Source: Pseudomonadota bacterium
GTDB lineage: Bacteria; Pseudomonadota; Gammaproteobacteria; Burkholderiales; Thiobacillaceae
Reading direction: 5' to 3'
Assembly: GCA_021780975.1 (NCBI GenBank)
Contig: JAJXXS010000030.1
Span: 1-14,980, forward strand
DNA length: 14,980 nucleotides
The translations under genes were made by a program, and so were the position numbers. Position 1 is the stretch's first letter. Each line of letters opens with the position of its first letter. This document shows, piece after piece, positions 1-9,301 of the stretch. The notes below the pieces were generated by a model. That model saw only the letters and a list, made by a program, of their open reading frames with translations, was not told the origin of the DNA and searched no databases.

Positions 1-896
1 TGCTGAAAGTGTGCCGCACGGTGGAAAAGGTGGCGCCCTCCGCCGCGACGGTGTTGATACTGGGCGAATCCGGCACCGGCAAGGAGGTGCTGGCCCGCGC
101 CCTGCACACCCTGAGCCCGCGTGCCGGCAAGCGCTTCGTCGCCATCAACTGCGCCGCCATCCCGGAGAACCTTCTCGAGTCTGAGCTGTTCGGCTACGAA
201 AAGGGGGCCTTCACGGGCGCCGCCAAGCAAACCATGGGCAAGATTGAGACCGCCCACGAAGGCACCCTGTTCCTTGACGAAATCGGCGACCTGCCGCTGC
301 CGCTGCAGGCGAAACTGCTGCGCTTCCTGCAGGAGCGCGTGATCGAGCGTCTGGGCGGACGCACCGAGATCGCGGTGGACGTGCGCGTGGTGTGCGCCAC
401 GCACCAGGACCTGCGCACCATGATCCAGGAAGGCAATTTTCGCGAGGATCTCTATTACCGGCTCTCGGAAATCGTCATTGACATCCCTCCCTTGCGCGCC
501 CGCCCGGGCGACGCAAACTTGCTGGCGCATGCCTTCCTGGAGCGCCTGGCGCGCGCCGAGAAGCGCAGCATCAAGGGTTTCGCGCCGGATGCGCTCTACG
601 CCCTCGAAAGCCACGCGTGGCCCGGCAACGTGCGCGAAATGGAGAACCTCCTCAGGCGCGCCGTCATCATGTCCGACGGACCGCTGATTTCGGCCCAGGA
701 TCTCGGCCTGGACGCAAACGCGGCCCAGGACAGCTTGCCTCTCAATCTGCGCCAGGTGCGTGAGGAAGCAGAACGGCGCGCCATTGTGCGCGCGCTGGCC
801 CGCACCCAGAACAACATCGCCCAGACCTCTGAACTGCTGGGTGTGTCGCGCCCCACGCTCTACGACCTCATGAACCGCTATGGGCTGAAATCATGA
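1..896 (+). CDS. prsR: PrsR: sigma-54-dependent response regulator of the PEP-CTERM system (5' end outside window)
   Basis: This is an NtrC-family transcription activator that works with sigma-54 RNA polymerase. The open frame is already running at base 3, so the N-terminal receiver domain lies left of the window and the GTG at base 9 is not a true start. Counting from that GTG, the AAA+ domain shows Walker A GESGTGKE (19-26), the sigma-54 contact loop GAFTGA (66-71), Walker [11 protein letters not shown] (87-96) and FREDLYYRL (144-152). A Fis-type helix-turn-helix sits at the C-terminus (about 265-295, around [19 protein letters not shown]). Its stop overlaps the PrsT start by 4 bases. NtrC-type regulators are hard to tell apart by sequence alone. 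The PrsR name rests on the adjoining PrsT gene, since PrsK (kinase), PrsR and PrsT are known to occur together in exosortase/PEP-CTERM loci. The family assignment is certain and the specific name likely. Confidence 0.9.
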   Translation, partial: LKVCRTVEKVAPSAATVLILGESGTGKEVLARALHTLSPRAGKRFVAINCAAIPENLLESELFGYEKGAFTGAAKQTMGKIETAHEGTLFLDEIGDLPLPLQAKLLRFLQERVIERLGGRTEIAVDVRVVCATHQDLRTMIQEGNFREDLYYRLSEIVIDIPPLRARPGDANLLAHAFLERLARAEKRSIKGFAPDALYALESHAWPGNVREMENLLRRAVIMSDGPLISAQDLGLDANAAQDSLPLNLRQVREEAERRAIVRALARTQNNIAQTSELLGVSRPTLYDLMNRYGLKS

Positions 897-3661
897 TGCC
901 GCGCCGGGTCGCCCCTCTGCTGGTCATCCTCGGCCTTGCCCTGGGTGCGTGCAGCCGCCACGAGGCTCCGCAGAAACTGCTCGCCCAGGCCCAGGCCCTG
1001 GAGCAACAGGGCAAATACAATGGCGCCATCATCGAACTCAAAAACCTGCTTCAGCAACAGCCGCGCAGCCCCATCGGCCGCTTTCTGCTGGGGAAAATTT
1101 ATTTCGATACCCTGAATTACGCAGCTGCGGCCAAGGAACTGGAACGCGCACGCGACCTTGGCTACGATGCCCAGGCGGTCACCCCCCTGCTCATGCGAGC
1201 CTGGCTGGGCGCAGGAGACTTCCAGCGCATCCTCGACGAGCCCGAACCCGATCCGCGCAGCGCCCTTTATCCCGCCCTGGCGGCAGCGCGCGCGCAAGCC
1301 TACCTTGCGCAAGGCAAACGCATCGAAGCCGAGCAGCTGCTGGACCAGGCCCAGGGTGCATATCCGAACAATCCTGAGCTTCACCTGGCGCGCGCCCGCG
1401 CGCTCCTGCTGGAAGCCAAACCGGCGGACGCCCTACAGCAGGCGGACCAGGCGCTGGCGCAAGACCCGAAAATGGTCGACGCCTTGCTGCTCAAGGCTGA
1501 TACGCTGCGAGCCCAGGGCCAGATGCAGGCAGCGCGGCAAGCCTATGAAGCGGTGCTCGACATCAACCCGCACCATTATGACGCTCGCCTGGCTCTCGCC
1601 CGCCTGGCCCTGGCACAGGGCCAGGCGGCACAAGCACGCCAGTGGGTCGATCAGGTGCTCAAGGACAACCCCGGCAACCTGCAGGCAGGCTATACCCAGG
1701 CTCTGATCGATTATCAGAGCGGCGCCGTCAAGGAGGCGCGTGATGCCCTGGCCCCGGTGCTGAAAGGTGCCCCCGATTTTGCTCCCGCCCTGCTTCTGTC
1801 CGGCGCCGTGGAATTCAATCTGGGCAATCTCCAGCAGGCAGAGACTCAATTGGGCAAGGTTCTCGCTGCCAACCCCGGCAACTCCTTTGCACGCCGCCTG
1901 CTGGCTGCCGCGCAACTGCGCCTGGGCGAGGTCGACGATGCCCACGGTACCCTGATGCCGCTCAACCCCGATACCAGCCAGGATCCGGCCGTCCTCACGC
2001 TGGCCGGCGAAATCGCCCTTGCCCGCAGCAAGCCCGACGAAGCCGTAGGCTATTTCCAGAGAGCCAGCAAACTCGCGCCCGACAATGCGGGTGTCCTCAC
2101 CGACCTTGGCCTGGCGCGCCTCGGTGCCGGCAACGAGGCGGGGGTTGCAGACCTGCAAAGCGCCGCCAGCATGGACAAGGACAACCCCAGGCCGGATCTG
2201 CTCCTGACGCTCAATTATCTGAAGCACAGTCAATATGACCAGGCTCTTGCCGCCATCGCAGTCTGGCTGAAAAAGCAGCCTCATGACGCCGCAGCCTGGA
2301 ATCTGCAGGGCTCGGCGTATTTGGGCAAGAAGGACTCCGCGGCGGCACGCAAAAGTTTCCACCAGGCGCTGGCGCAGGATCCGAAATACTTCCCTGCCGC
2401 TGCCAATCTGGCGCAGATCGACCTGGCGCAGGGCCAGCCGCAAGCCGCGCGCCAGCAATTCGAGGCCCTGCTCAAGGCCGACCCCGGGAATTTGCCTGCC
2501 ATGCTGTCCCTCGCGCAACTGGCGCTGGCGCAAAAACAGGATGCCGAATATCTCGGCTGGCTCGACAAGGCTGCGGCTGCGCATCCCAACGCGCCGCAGC
2601 CGCGCCTGCTCAAGGCCGCGTATTACCTCGGCCAGGGAAATACCGCCGAGGCGCTCGTACATGCGCGCGAAGCCCACGACCTGCAGCCCTCCAATCCTGC
2701 CGCGCTTGAACTCCTCGGCCGGGTGCAGCTGGCCGCGGGAGAAAAGGCCAACGGCCTGGATTCATTCCGCAAGTTGGCCGACGTCCAGCCCAAATCCGCC
2801 AACGTGCAACTGCTACTCGCCCACGCCTACGACCTCAACGGTGACCAGAACGAAGCGCTCAAACATCTGCAGCAGGCCGCCCAACTGAGCGGCAAGGCCC
2901 CTGTCCTGCAGGCGGCACTGGCGGAGCAGTACATCAAGATGCAGCGCTACGACGACGCTTTCGCCAGTGCCCGCGCGCTCGGCAGCACTCCCACCGAACA
3001 AAGCCTTGCCGCCTTCCTCGAAGGAGACATCGCCTACGCCCGCAAGGATTACACAGCGGCCATCGCGTCCTACCGGCGCGCCCAGGCGCTCAAGCCCAAC
3101 AGCCCCGCCATCCTGCGTCTGTACCGGGCGCAAACGGCCGCCGGCGATACGGCGCAGGGCATCGCCACCCTGGATAGCTGGGCCAAGACACACCCCGAGG
3201 ACCAGGAGATCGCCAACGCCCTCGCCCAGGCGTACATGAAAAATGGCCAATACCCAAGCGCCGCGCGCACCTACCAGCAGCTGCTGACGCGCAACCCGGA
3301 CAATGTCGCCCTGCTCAACAACCTCGCCTGGGCTTTGGCGCAAAGCGGCGACCCTCACGCGGTGCAATACGCGCAGCGTGCCTACAAGCTCCAGCCTGAC
3401 AACCCTTCGGTGCTCGACACCTATGGTTGGGCACTCGTGCAAAACCGTCAGGCGGCGCAGGGGCTGCCTTATCTACGCCAGGCCCAGACCAAACAACCTG
3501 ACTCGGCCGACATCCAATGGCATGTCGCCTACGCCCTGTACGCCAGCGGAGACAGTCCCCGCGCGCGCGAGGAGTTGAAGGCCCTGTTCGACCGTCGCGT
3601 CAGCTTCGGCGAAGAAGCCCAGGCGCGCGCCCTGTACCAGAAGATTACCCGCGCACCCTAG
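893..3661 (+). CDS. prsT: PrsT: PEP-CTERM system TPR-repeat lipoprotein
   Basis: This is a 922-residue protein made almost wholly of tetratricopeptide repeats after a lipoprotein signal. The N-terminus [20 protein letters not shown] ends in a lipobox (LGAC) with the lipidated Cys at residue 20. Ser follows the Cys, so outer-membrane sorting is more likely than inner-membrane retention. The rest is repeated helix pairs with TPR-type residues (for example [17 protein letters not shown] near residue 30, and many A..NLA and L..DP.N units). Length and architecture match the PrsT family, which accompanies PrsK/PrsR in exosortase-containing bacteria. TPR stacks are protein-docking scaffolds, and a role in exopolysaccharide or PEP-CTERM protein export is inferred from context. 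The ATG at 893 overlaps the prsR stop as ATGA, implying translational coupling. The gene ends 16 bases from the convergent gloA stop. Confidence 0.93.
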   Translation: MMPRRVAPLLVILGLALGACSRHEAPQKLLAQAQALEQQGKYNGAIIELKNLLQQQPRSPIGRFLLGKIYFDTLNYAAAAKELERARDLGYDAQAVTPLLMRAWLGAGDFQRILDEPEPDPRSALYPALAAARAQAYLAQGKRIEAEQLLDQAQGAYPNNPELHLARARALLLEAKPADALQQADQALAQDPKMVDALLLKADTLRAQGQMQAARQAYEAVLDINPHHYDARLALARLALAQGQAAQARQWVDQVLKDNPGNLQAGYTQALIDYQSGAVKEARDALAPVLKGAPDFAPALLLSGAVEFNLGNLQQAETQLGKVLAANPGNSFARRLLAAAQLRLGEVDDAHGTLMPLNPDTSQDPAVLTLAGEIALARSKPDEAVGYFQRASKLAPDNAGVLTDLGLARLGAGNEAGVADLQSAASMDKDNPRPDLLLTLNYLKHSQYDQALAAIAVWLKKQPHDAAAWNLQGSAYLGKKDSAAARKSFHQALAQDPKYFPAAANLAQIDLAQGQPQAARQQFEALLKADPGNLPAMLSLAQLALAQKQDAEYLGWLDKAAAAHPNAPQPRLLKAAYYLGQGNTAEALVHAREAHDLQPSNPAALELLGRVQLAAGEKANGLDSFRKLADVQPKSANVQLLLAHAYDLNGDQNEALKHLQQAAQLSGKAPVLQAALAEQYIKMQRYDDAFASARALGSTPTEQSLAAFLEGDIAYARKDYTAAIASYRRAQALKPNSPAILRLYRAQTAAGDTAQGIATLDSWAKTHPEDQEIANALAQAYMKNGQYPSAARTYQQLLTRNPDNVALLNNLAWALAQSGDPHAVQYAQRAYKLQPDNPSVLDTYGWALVQNRQAAQGLPYLRQAQTKQPDSADIQWHVAYALYASGDSPRAREELKALFDRRVSFGEEAQARALYQKITRAP

Positions 3662-3677
3662 GAGCACTGCCGGTGCG

Positions 3678-4079
3678 TCAAGCGGAATGCCCGGCGGTAC
3701 CCCTCTGGATGAACTCGATTTTGTAGCCGTCGGGATCTTCCACAAACGCGATCACCGTCGTGCCGTGCTTCATGGGCCCGGCCGGACGCGTGACGCGGCC
3801 GCCTTTGGCGATGACCGCTGCACAGGCCTTGTAGGCGTCGTCCACCTCGATGGCGATATGCCCATAGCCGCTGCCGAGGTCATATTTTTCCACCCCCCAG
3901 TTATAGGTCAGCTCCAGCACCGCAGTCTTGTCCTCGGTGTCGTAGCCGACGAAGGCAAGAGTGAATTTGCCGTCCGGATAATCCTTCTGGCGCAGCAGCC
4001 TCATGCCCAGCACCTGGGTGTAAAAGTCGATCGCACGCTCCAGGTTGCCCACCCTCAGCATGGTATGCAGCACCCTCAT
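3678..4079 (-). CDS. gloA: Lactoylglutathione lyase (glyoxalase I)
   Basis: This cytosolic enzyme converts the hemithioacetal of methylglyoxal and glutathione into S-lactoylglutathione, the first step of methylglyoxal detoxification. The 133-residue protein has the usual bacterial length. All four metal ligands known from the E. coli enzyme are at the same positions: His5, Glu56, His74 and Glu122. Typical surrounding motifs are visible, including [20 protein letters not shown] at the start, [11 protein letters not shown] around 71-81 and [13 protein letters not shown] near the end. The presence of all four ligands implies an active Ni/Co-type enzyme rather than a divergent VOC-fold protein. 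It is the last gene of the glyQ operon. Its ATG starts one base after the stop of the metallopeptidase-like gene (TGA-C-ATG), which suggests translational coupling. Confidence 0.95.
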   Translation of the reverse strand: MRVLHTMLRVGNLERAIDFYTQVLGMRLLRQKDYPDGKFTLAFVGYDTEDKTAVLELTYNWGVEKYDLGSGYGHIAIEVDDAYKACAAVIAKGGRVTRPAGPMKHGTTVIAFVEDPDGYKIEFIQRGTAGHSA

Positions 4080-4080
4080 G

Positions 4081-4782
4081 TCAGTCTCCCGTCAACAACG
4101 TATCCCCGTGCGCCTTGAGCCAGTTGCGCGCCTCCCGCCAGCGCGGGTGCAGAGCCTCGACCTGGGACCAGAAGCGGGGTGAATGGTCCAGGTGCAGGAG
4201 ATGGGCGGCCTCATGCGCGGCCACGTAGTCGATGACCCATAGTGGCGCGCCGATCAATTGCCAGTTCAGCCGTATGCGGCCGCGCGCAGTGCAGCTCCCC
4301 CATCGGCTGCCGCCCGTCATCAGTCCGGTTTCGCAGCGGCGCCCGAGCCGCCTGCCGTAGCGCAGCGCGCGGCGCGGCAGCAGTTGCGCCGCCTTGCGCC
4401 GCAACCACTCGGCGATGAGGTCGGGAACGGCTTCGCCGGCACCGCTCACCCAGAGTTCGTGGCGCACGCGGCGCACTTCCTCGAACAAACCCGGAAAACA
4501 CCTGAGCTTGAGTGCGCGCCCCAGGTACCACACCGTGCTGCCATCGGCCAGGCGGGTGGCCTGGGCCGCCTCGCGCCGCTCCAGGATCTGCTGGAGCCAC
4601 TCGGCACGCTCGCGGATGAAGCCTTCGATCTCACGCAACGTGACCCAGTAGGGCACGTTCACGCGCACTCCGCTGATCCCCACAGACAAGGCCAAGGTGC
4701 GCCGCCGGCTGCGCGTCAGCAGATACGCCACGTCGCGCCCCGGCAGACGTATGGTGCGTGCTTGGCGGCTAGGCCCGGGCAC
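4081..4782 (-). CDS. YgjP-like (SprT/M48-type) zinc metallopeptidase-fold protein
   Basis: This is a probable cytosolic zinc hydrolase of the YgjP/WLM group. With the GTG at 4782 as start it has 233 residues. The zinc motif HEAAH (190-194) is followed by the third ligand His200 in HLDHSPRFW, the pattern of this family. Upstream lies the family-typical SRWGSC segment (about 161-164), and the N-terminal part ([20 protein letters not shown]) is also characteristic. The substrate is unknown. The open frame extends to an ATG at 4830, but that start would overlap plsC by 62 bases and adds a poor, non-conserved leader. The GTG at 4782 overlaps plsC by only 14 bases and has a GGAG about 10 bases upstream, so I prefer it. 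The start is uncertain but the function class is clear. It sits between plsC and gloA in the operon. Confidence 0.87.
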   Translation of the reverse strand: MPGPSRQARTIRLPGRDVAYLLTRSRRRTLALSVGISGVRVNVPYWVTLREIEGFIRERAEWLQQILERREAAQATRLADGSTVWYLGRALKLRCFPGLFEEVRRVRHELWVSGAGEAVPDLIAEWLRRKAAQLLPRRALRYGRRLGRRCETGLMTGGSRWGSCTARGRIRLNWQLIGAPLWVIDYVAAHEAAHLLHLDHSPRFWSQVEALHPRWREARNWLKAHGDTLLTGD

Positions 4783-5485
4783 GCGGCAAATGCTCCACTT
4801 CGGCCTCGATCCAGGCGCGCGCCGCCTCATTCACCGCATCGGGCTTGAGACCCTTAGTGGCGATGGGCGGACCGATGCTCACGGTGACAACGCCAGGATA
4901 TTTGAGAAAGGCATCCTTGCCCCACAGTTCTCCGGCATTGTGCGCCACCGGCACCACGACCGTGCCAGTATGCGCCGCGAGCCAGGCGCCGCCAATCCCG
5001 TAGCGCCCGGCTTCACCCGGGCGCATGCGCGTACCCTCGGGAAAGACCAGGACTCCAAAGCCCTGCTTGAGACGCTCTGCGCCCTGGCGCAGGATCTGCT
5101 TGAGCGCTTCGCGCCCGGAACGACGGTCGATGGCAATGGGGGAAAGCATCGCCAAGCCCCATCCGAAGAAAGGGACGCGCAGGAGCTCCTTCTTTGTGAC
5201 GAGGGCGACCGGCGGAAGCAGCACCGGCAGGGCGATGGTCTCCCATGCCGACTGGTGCTTGGCGAGCACCACCACCGGCCCGTGGGGCAAATGCTCGCGC
5301 CCCCGGACTTCATAGCGGATGCCGCACAAGTGCCAGGCCAGCCATACCACGAACCGGTTCCACAGGGTAATGACGCGATAACGGGTATGCGAACCGAAAG
5401 GGAACGTGAGCCAGGCCAGAATGGCAAACACTACCGTGGCAAGCATCTGGATCACGGCAAACAACGCCGAACGCAGATAGATCAT
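4769..5485 (-). CDS. plsC: 1-acyl-sn-glycerol-3-phosphate acyltransferase
   Basis: This membrane-associated enzyme adds the second acyl chain to lysophosphatidic acid to make phosphatidic acid, the precursor of membrane phospholipids. The 238-residue product starts with a hydrophobic stretch (about 6-30). The catalytic block is AKHQSAWET (75-83), in which His77 is followed four residues later by Glu82 instead of the textbook Asp of the HX4D motif. The glycerol-phosphate-binding motif FPEGTR is at 148-153, and GWGLAMLSPIAIDR (108-121) fits the intermediate motif. I chose the ATG at 5485 because it overlaps the gmhB stop as ATGA and begins the hydrophobic segment directly; an upstream in-frame ATG at 5503 would add only six residues. 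The gene lies between gmhB and the YgjP-like gene, in an envelope-biogenesis cluster. Confidence 0.93.
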   Translation of the reverse strand: MIYLRSALFAVIQMLATVVFAILAWLTFPFGSHTRYRVITLWNRFVVWLAWHLCGIRYEVRGREHLPHGPVVVLAKHQSAWETIALPVLLPPVALVTKKELLRVPFFGWGLAMLSPIAIDRRSGREALKQILRQGAERLKQGFGVLVFPEGTRMRPGEAGRYGIGGAWLAAHTGTVVVPVAHNAGELWGKDAFLKYPGVVTVSIGPPIATKGLKPDAVNEAARAWIEAEVEHLPRARA

Positions 5486-6021
5486 TGCACCGCCATCAGC
5501 CAATCGACCACGCTCGCAAGATCGGGAAAGATGCGCGTTCCCTCCGGCAATTGCCCGGCCTGCTCGGTTTTCGTTCCCTTGCCGGTCTGCACCAGGATGG
5601 GCGCGGCGCCTACCGCGGCGGCGGCACGCAGATCACGCAGGGAGTCCCCCACTGCCGGCACACCTTCGAGCGTGGTATGAAAACGATCCGCGATCTGCAG
5701 GAACATTCCGGGCTGCGGCTTGCGGCAGACGCAGTTGGAGTCGGCCCCATGGGGGCAGAAAAAGATGGCATCGATGCGCCCACCTGCCGCTGCCACGGCC
5801 TTGTGCATCTTGACGTGGATGGCGGTGAGGGTGGCCGTATCGAACAGCCCGCGCCCCACGCCCGACTGGTTGGAGGCGACCACCACCCGAAAACCCGCCT
5901 GGTTGAGCCGCGCAATGGCTTCCAGGCTGCCAGGGATCGGGCGCCATTCCTCGGGGTTTTTGATGAACTGGTCGGAGTCGAAATTGATGACGCCGTCGCG
6001 GTCCAGAATGATCAGCTTCAT
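5482..6021 (-). CDS. gmhB: D-glycero-beta-D-manno-heptose-1,7-bisphosphate 7-phosphatase
   Basis: This cytosolic HAD-family phosphatase removes the 7-phosphate from heptose bisphosphate during ADP-heptose synthesis for the lipopolysaccharide inner core. The 179-residue protein opens with the catalytic motif LDRDGVIN (Asp7 nucleophile, Asp9 acid/base). It has SNQSGVGRG (50-58) and the zinc-binding set Cys89, His91, Cys97 and Cys99 (CPH then CVC) that separates GmhB from other HAD enzymes. GDSLRD (125-130) supplies the metal-binding acidic pair. The open frame extends to 6087, but the extra N-terminal 22 residues overlap glyS and are Arg/Pro-rich, so I use the ATG at 6021. No good Shine-Dalgarno precedes it. 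A TATACT hexamer lies six bases before the ATG and may be an internal promoter. The gene is 37 bases downstream of glyS. Confidence 0.93.
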   Translation of the reverse strand: MKLIILDRDGVINFDSDQFIKNPEEWRPIPGSLEAIARLNQAGFRVVVASNQSGVGRGLFDTATLTAIHVKMHKAVAAAGGRIDAIFFCPHGADSNCVCRKPQPGMFLQIADRFHTTLEGVPAVGDSLRDLRAAAAVGAAPILVQTGKGTKTEQAGQLPEGTRIFPDLASVVDWLMAVQ

Positions 6022-6027
6022 GGGCGG

Positions 6028-6033
6028 AGTATA
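6028..6033 (-). promoter_or_regulatory. Possible internal -10 element for a leaderless gmhB transcript
   Basis: In the 37-base glyS-gmhB gap the minus strand reads TATACT, a five-of-six match to the sigma-70 -10 consensus in otherwise very GC-rich DNA. Six bases separate it from the gmhB ATG, which would put the transcription start on or next to the A of the start codon. No convincing -35 hexamer is seen 16-18 bases upstream and there is no TG extension, so this is weak on its own. Confidence 0.3.
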
Positions 6034-6058
6034 GCGCGAAGCCCGCGCCCGGGACCGC

Positions 6059-8194
6059 TCAGGCCGACAGGGCAGAGAGGTCCGCAACCCGGTTCATGGC
6101 CGCGTGCAATTTCCGCAGCAGCGCCAGGCGGTTCGCGCGCAAGACGGGATCATCCACATTGACCATGACCTGATCGAAGAATGCGTCGACCGGCGCCTTG
6201 AGCACGGCCAGCGCCTGCAGCGACCCGGTGTAATCACCGCGCTCGTAGGCTGCCTTCGCCTGCGGCCCCACCTTGGCCAGCGACTCGGCCAGCGCCCTTT
6301 CGGCAGGCTCCCGCAACAGCGTGCTGTTCACTTCCGCGGCAGGGGTCGCCGCGGATTTCTTCAGTATGTTGCCGACGCGCTTGTTGGCCGCTGCCAGGGT
6401 GGGGGCCTCGGCCAGAACAGCAAAATAATTCACCGCTGTCAGCCGTTTGGCGACATCGCCTAGACGCGCCGGGCGCAATTTCAACACCGCCTCGATGGCT
6501 TGAGGACTGCCGTTGGCGCCTTCACGCAGGGCGTTCGACAACCGTTCGTAGATGAAATCCTCAAGCTCGCCGAGCGCTTCCACGCGCAAATCCATGGCGA
6601 AGGCCCGTGCCGCATCTCGCAGCAGCAGAGGGAATTCCAGCGGCAAATCGCGTTCCGTGAGCATGCGCACCACGCCCAATGCATGGCGCCGCAGCGCGAA
6701 GGGATCCTTGTCGCCTGTGGGTTTTTCCCCGATGCCGAACAACCCAACCAGGGTTTCCAGCTTGTCGGCCAGCGCCACCACTATGCCCACATTGCTCCTC
6801 GGCAGCGCATCGCCGGCAAAGCGCGGCTTGTAATGGTCCTCGATGGCTTCGGCCACCAAGGGATCTTCGCCGTCGTGCAGGGCGTAATAGCGGCCCATGG
6901 TGCCCTGCAGCTCGGGAAATTCGCCCACCATGTCGGTGAGCAGATCGGCCTTGGCCAGGAGGGCAGCGTGGTCGGCCAGCCTGGCGAGTTCGGTGCCGCC
7001 GAGCTGCTCGCCGATGGCGCGTGCGATGGCCTGCACGCGGCCGACGCGCTCGCCCTGGCTGCCCAGCTTGCCGTGGTAGACCACCTTGGCCAGGCCCAGC
7101 ACGCGGTCCTCCAGGCGCTTTTTGCGATCCTGGTCGTAGAAGAACTTGGCGTCCGCCAGGCGCGGGCGCACCACGCGTTCATTGCCGCCAGTCACGGCGC
7201 TCGGGTCAGATGGCGAGATGTTGGAGACGATGAGGAATTTGTTGGTCAGTCGGCCATTCGCGTCCAGCAGCGGGAAATATTTCTGGTTGGCCTTCATGGT
7301 CAGGATCAGGCATTCCTGCGGCACCTCCAGGAAGGCGGCATCGAACTGGCCGACCAGCACGTTTGGGCGTTCGACCAGGGCGGCGACTTCGTCCAGCAAT
7401 GCATCGTCCACTACGGGGTTTACCCCGCCGCCCACCTTTGCGGCGGCCTCGCTCAATTTGCCCGCGACTACGGCACGGCGCTTGTCGAAGCTCGGAATCA
7501 CCGCGCCTTCGTTTTCCATCTGCGCTTCGTAACTGTCGGCGTCACGGATTTCCAGCGTGGCGTTTGCGGCCTCGAAGCGATGGCCTTGCGTAGTCCGTCC
7601 CGCCTGCAGGCCCAGGACGGAAACGGGCACCACGTCGGCGCCGTGCAGGGCGATCAGGCCATGCGCCGGACGCACGAATTTCACCGTGCTCCTGCCGTCG
7701 CCCAGTTGGTAGCTCATCACCTTGGGAATGGGCAGCTTATTGAGGGCTTCTTCCAGCGCTTTTTGCAGGCGGTCAGCGAGCTTTGCGCCAGCCACGACAC
7801 TCTCCAGGAACAAGGTTTCGTTCCTGCCGTCACCTTCGCGGGCCAGTTGACCGACAGCCGAAGCATCGGCGCCCAGCGCGACGAGTTTCTTCACCAGCGC
7901 GGCCGTGGGCTGGCCATTCGTATCAAGACCCACGCTGACCGGCATCAGCTTTTGGCGTCCCGGCCTATCGGGTGCCTGACTAGAGACCTCCTTGACCCAT
8001 ACAGCCAAGCGTCTTGGCGAAGCGAAGGCCTTGAGCGTTTCTCCGTATTTGACAGTTCGGGCTGTGTCTACCAAAGAGTGGTCGGCAAGCCGGAGCCAAA
8101 TCTCTTCGGCAAAGGCGTCCCCCAGCTTTTTCAGCACCTTGGGCGGCAATTCCTCGACGAACAACTCCACCAGCAAATTCTTCGGTGCGCTCAT
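6059..8194 (-). CDS. glyS: Glycyl-tRNA synthetase beta subunit
   Basis: This is the large subunit of the tetrameric alpha2-beta2 glycyl-tRNA synthetase; it binds tRNA-Gly while the alpha subunit makes glycyl-adenylate. At 711 residues it is slightly longer than the E. coli protein (about 690). The N-terminal signature [12 protein letters not shown] (7-18) is clear. The central segment with [12 protein letters not shown] (roughly 419-430) and the following [12 protein letters not shown] are highly conserved in the family. The C-terminal part ([25 protein letters not shown]) is the anticodon-binding-like end. The ATG at 8194 overlaps the glyQ stop as ATGA, fitting the need for equal amounts of the two subunits. 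A long open frame on the opposite strand here is a composition artefact. Confidence 0.97.
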   Translation of the reverse strand: MSAPKNLLVELFVEELPPKVLKKLGDAFAEEIWLRLADHSLVDTARTVKYGETLKAFASPRRLAVWVKEVSSQAPDRPGRQKLMPVSVGLDTNGQPTAALVKKLVALGADASAVGQLAREGDGRNETLFLESVVAGAKLADRLQKALEEALNKLPIPKVMSYQLGDGRSTVKFVRPAHGLIALHGADVVPVSVLGLQAGRTTQGHRFEAANATLEIRDADSYEAQMENEGAVIPSFDKRRAVVAGKLSEAAAKVGGGVNPVVDDALLDEVAALVERPNVLVGQFDAAFLEVPQECLILTMKANQKYFPLLDANGRLTNKFLIVSNISPSDPSAVTGGNERVVRPRLADAKFFYDQDRKKRLEDRVLGLAKVVYHGKLGSQGERVGRVQAIARAIGEQLGGTELARLADHAALLAKADLLTDMVGEFPELQGTMGRYYALHDGEDPLVAEAIEDHYKPRFAGDALPRSNVGIVVALADKLETLVGLFGIGEKPTGDKDPFALRRHALGVVRMLTERDLPLEFPLLLRDAARAFAMDLRVEALGELEDFIYERLSNALREGANGSPQAIEAVLKLRPARLGDVAKRLTAVNYFAVLAEAPTLAAANKRVGNILKKSAATPAAEVNSTLLREPAERALAESLAKVGPQAKAAYERGDYTGSLQALAVLKAPVDAFFDQVMVNVDDPVLRANRLALLRKLHAAMNRVADLSALSA

Positions 8195-9111
8195 GCCGCC
8201 GCCTTCTTCTCGATCTGTGCCAGCACTTCCTCAGCCCACGCCTTGGGCGCCATGGGAAAGCCCAAACGGGCACGCGAATCCAGGTAACTTCTGGCCACGC
8301 TGCGCGCCAGGTTGCGGATGCGGCCGATGTAGCCGGCGCGCTCAGTGACGGAGATGGCGCCGCGCGCATCCAGCAGGTTGAAGGTGTGCGCGGCTTTCAA
8401 CACCTGTTCATAGGCGGGCAGCGCCAGTTGCTCGGCCATCAGATGCTGGGCCTGCCTTTCGTGGGCGGCAAAGGCGCTCAGCAGAAACTCCACATCGCTG
8501 TGCTCGAAATTGTAGGCGGACTGCTCGACCTCGTTCTGATGGTAGACGTCGCGATAGCGCAGCCCTTCGGTCCAGGTGAGATCGAAGACGTTTTCCACGC
8601 CCTGCAGATACATGGCCAGGCGCTCCAGCCCGTAAGTGATTTCGCCGGTGATGGGCTTGCAGTCGATGCCGCCGACCTGCTGGAAATAAGTGAACTGCGT
8701 CACTTCCATGCCGTTCAGCCACACTTCCCAGCCCAGCCCCCAGGCGCCGAGGGTGGGGTTTTCCCAGTCGTCCTCGACGAAGCGCACGTCATTTTGTTTC
8801 AGGTCGAAGCCCAGCACCTCCAGCGAGCCCAGATACAGGTCGAGGATGTCGGCGGGTGCCGGCTTCAGCACCACCTGGAACTGATAATAATGCTGCAGGC
8901 GGTTGGGGTTTTCCCCGTAGCGACCGTCCTTGGGGCGGCGCGAAGGCTGCACGTAGGCGGCTTTCCAGGGCTCGGGGCCGAGCGCACGCAGGAAGGTGGC
9001 GGTGTGGCTCGTGCCGGCGCCGACTTCCATATCGTAAGGCTGCAGCAAGGCACAACCCTGCCGCGCCCAGTAGGTCTGCAGGGTAAGGATGATGTCCTGA
9101 AAGCTCGGCAT
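8191..9111 (-). CDS. glyQ: Glycyl-tRNA synthetase alpha subunit
   Basis: This is the catalytic class II subunit, activating glycine with ATP. The product has 306 residues from the ATG at 9111. It contains near-invariant family stretches: [20 protein letters not shown] near the start, [20 protein letters not shown] (motif 2 region), [20 protein letters not shown] and [14 protein letters not shown] (motif 3). An in-frame TTG at 9132 would add seven residues. I prefer the ATG because the family normally begins just before the FQDIILTLQ segment; neither start has an obvious Shine-Dalgarno. It is the first gene of the six-gene minus-strand operon and is transcribed divergently from the small-ORF pair at 9358-9675. 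Confidence 0.96.
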   Translation of the reverse strand: MPSFQDIILTLQTYWARQGCALLQPYDMEVGAGTSHTATFLRALGPEPWKAAYVQPSRRPKDGRYGENPNRLQHYYQFQVVLKPAPADILDLYLGSLEVLGFDLKQNDVRFVEDDWENPTLGAWGLGWEVWLNGMEVTQFTYFQQVGGIDCKPITGEITYGLERLAMYLQGVENVFDLTWTEGLRYRDVYHQNEVEQSAYNFEHSDVEFLLSAFAAHERQAQHLMAEQLALPAYEQVLKAAHTFNLLDARGAISVTERAGYIGRIRNLARSVARSYLDSRARLGFPMAPKAWAEEVLAQIEKKAAA

Positions 9112-9138
9112 AAGGGCAGGCGGAATGGGCAAAGGCGC

Positions 9139-9144
9139 ATTTTA
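9139..9144 (-). promoter_or_regulatory. Candidate -10 element of the glyQ operon promoter
   Basis: On the minus strand the hexamer TAAAAT matches the -10 consensus at five of six positions and sits 27 bases upstream of the glyQ ATG, giving a predicted leader of about 20 bases. A recognisable -35 is lacking, so the assignment is tentative; TTGACG at 9217-9212 is the alternative. Confidence 0.33.
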
Positions 9145-9249
9145 CCCTGCCGGGATAACGCCGATTTCCGTCGCATAGGCGTGGAAATTTGAGCGCCCCC
9201 TGTCGATCCTCCGTCAACCCGCCCCCCAAGCCACCCTCGCGCGGCTCAG

Positions 9250-9283
9250 ATATTTTCTTGTTTTTCATATAGATAACAACAAA
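9250..9283. other. A+T-rich tract upstream of the sigma-54 promoter (possible bent DNA or regulator site)
   Basis: 28 of 34 bases are A or T inside strongly GC-rich surroundings. It includes an inverted repeat TTGTT (9258-9262) and AACAA (9275-9279) with a 12-base spacer. Its position, roughly 45-78 bases upstream of the start predicted from the sigma-54 promoter, suits a bending region or activator site. I see no clean IHF consensus. Confidence 0.4.
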
Positions 9284-9301
9284 CCTGCTGCAAGCGCGGG
9301 C

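Noticed and set aside
1433..2677. A 414-codon minus-strand frame
   Set aside because: Antisense to the TPR repeats of prsT; repeated content in the sense gene keeps the opposite frame open.
3664..3676. A GCAC/GTGC hairpin between convergent prsT and gloA as terminator
   Set aside because: Only a 4-base stem with no T-run on either strand.
4697..5680. A 327-codon plus-strand frame
   Set aside because: Antisense to plsC and parts of its neighbours; no recognisable domain.
6500..8287. A 595-codon open frame on the plus strand
   Set aside because: It lies wholly antisense to glyS and the 3' end of glyQ, whose products are clearly recognised. Its translation has no recognisable domain and reflects GC-rich codon bias.
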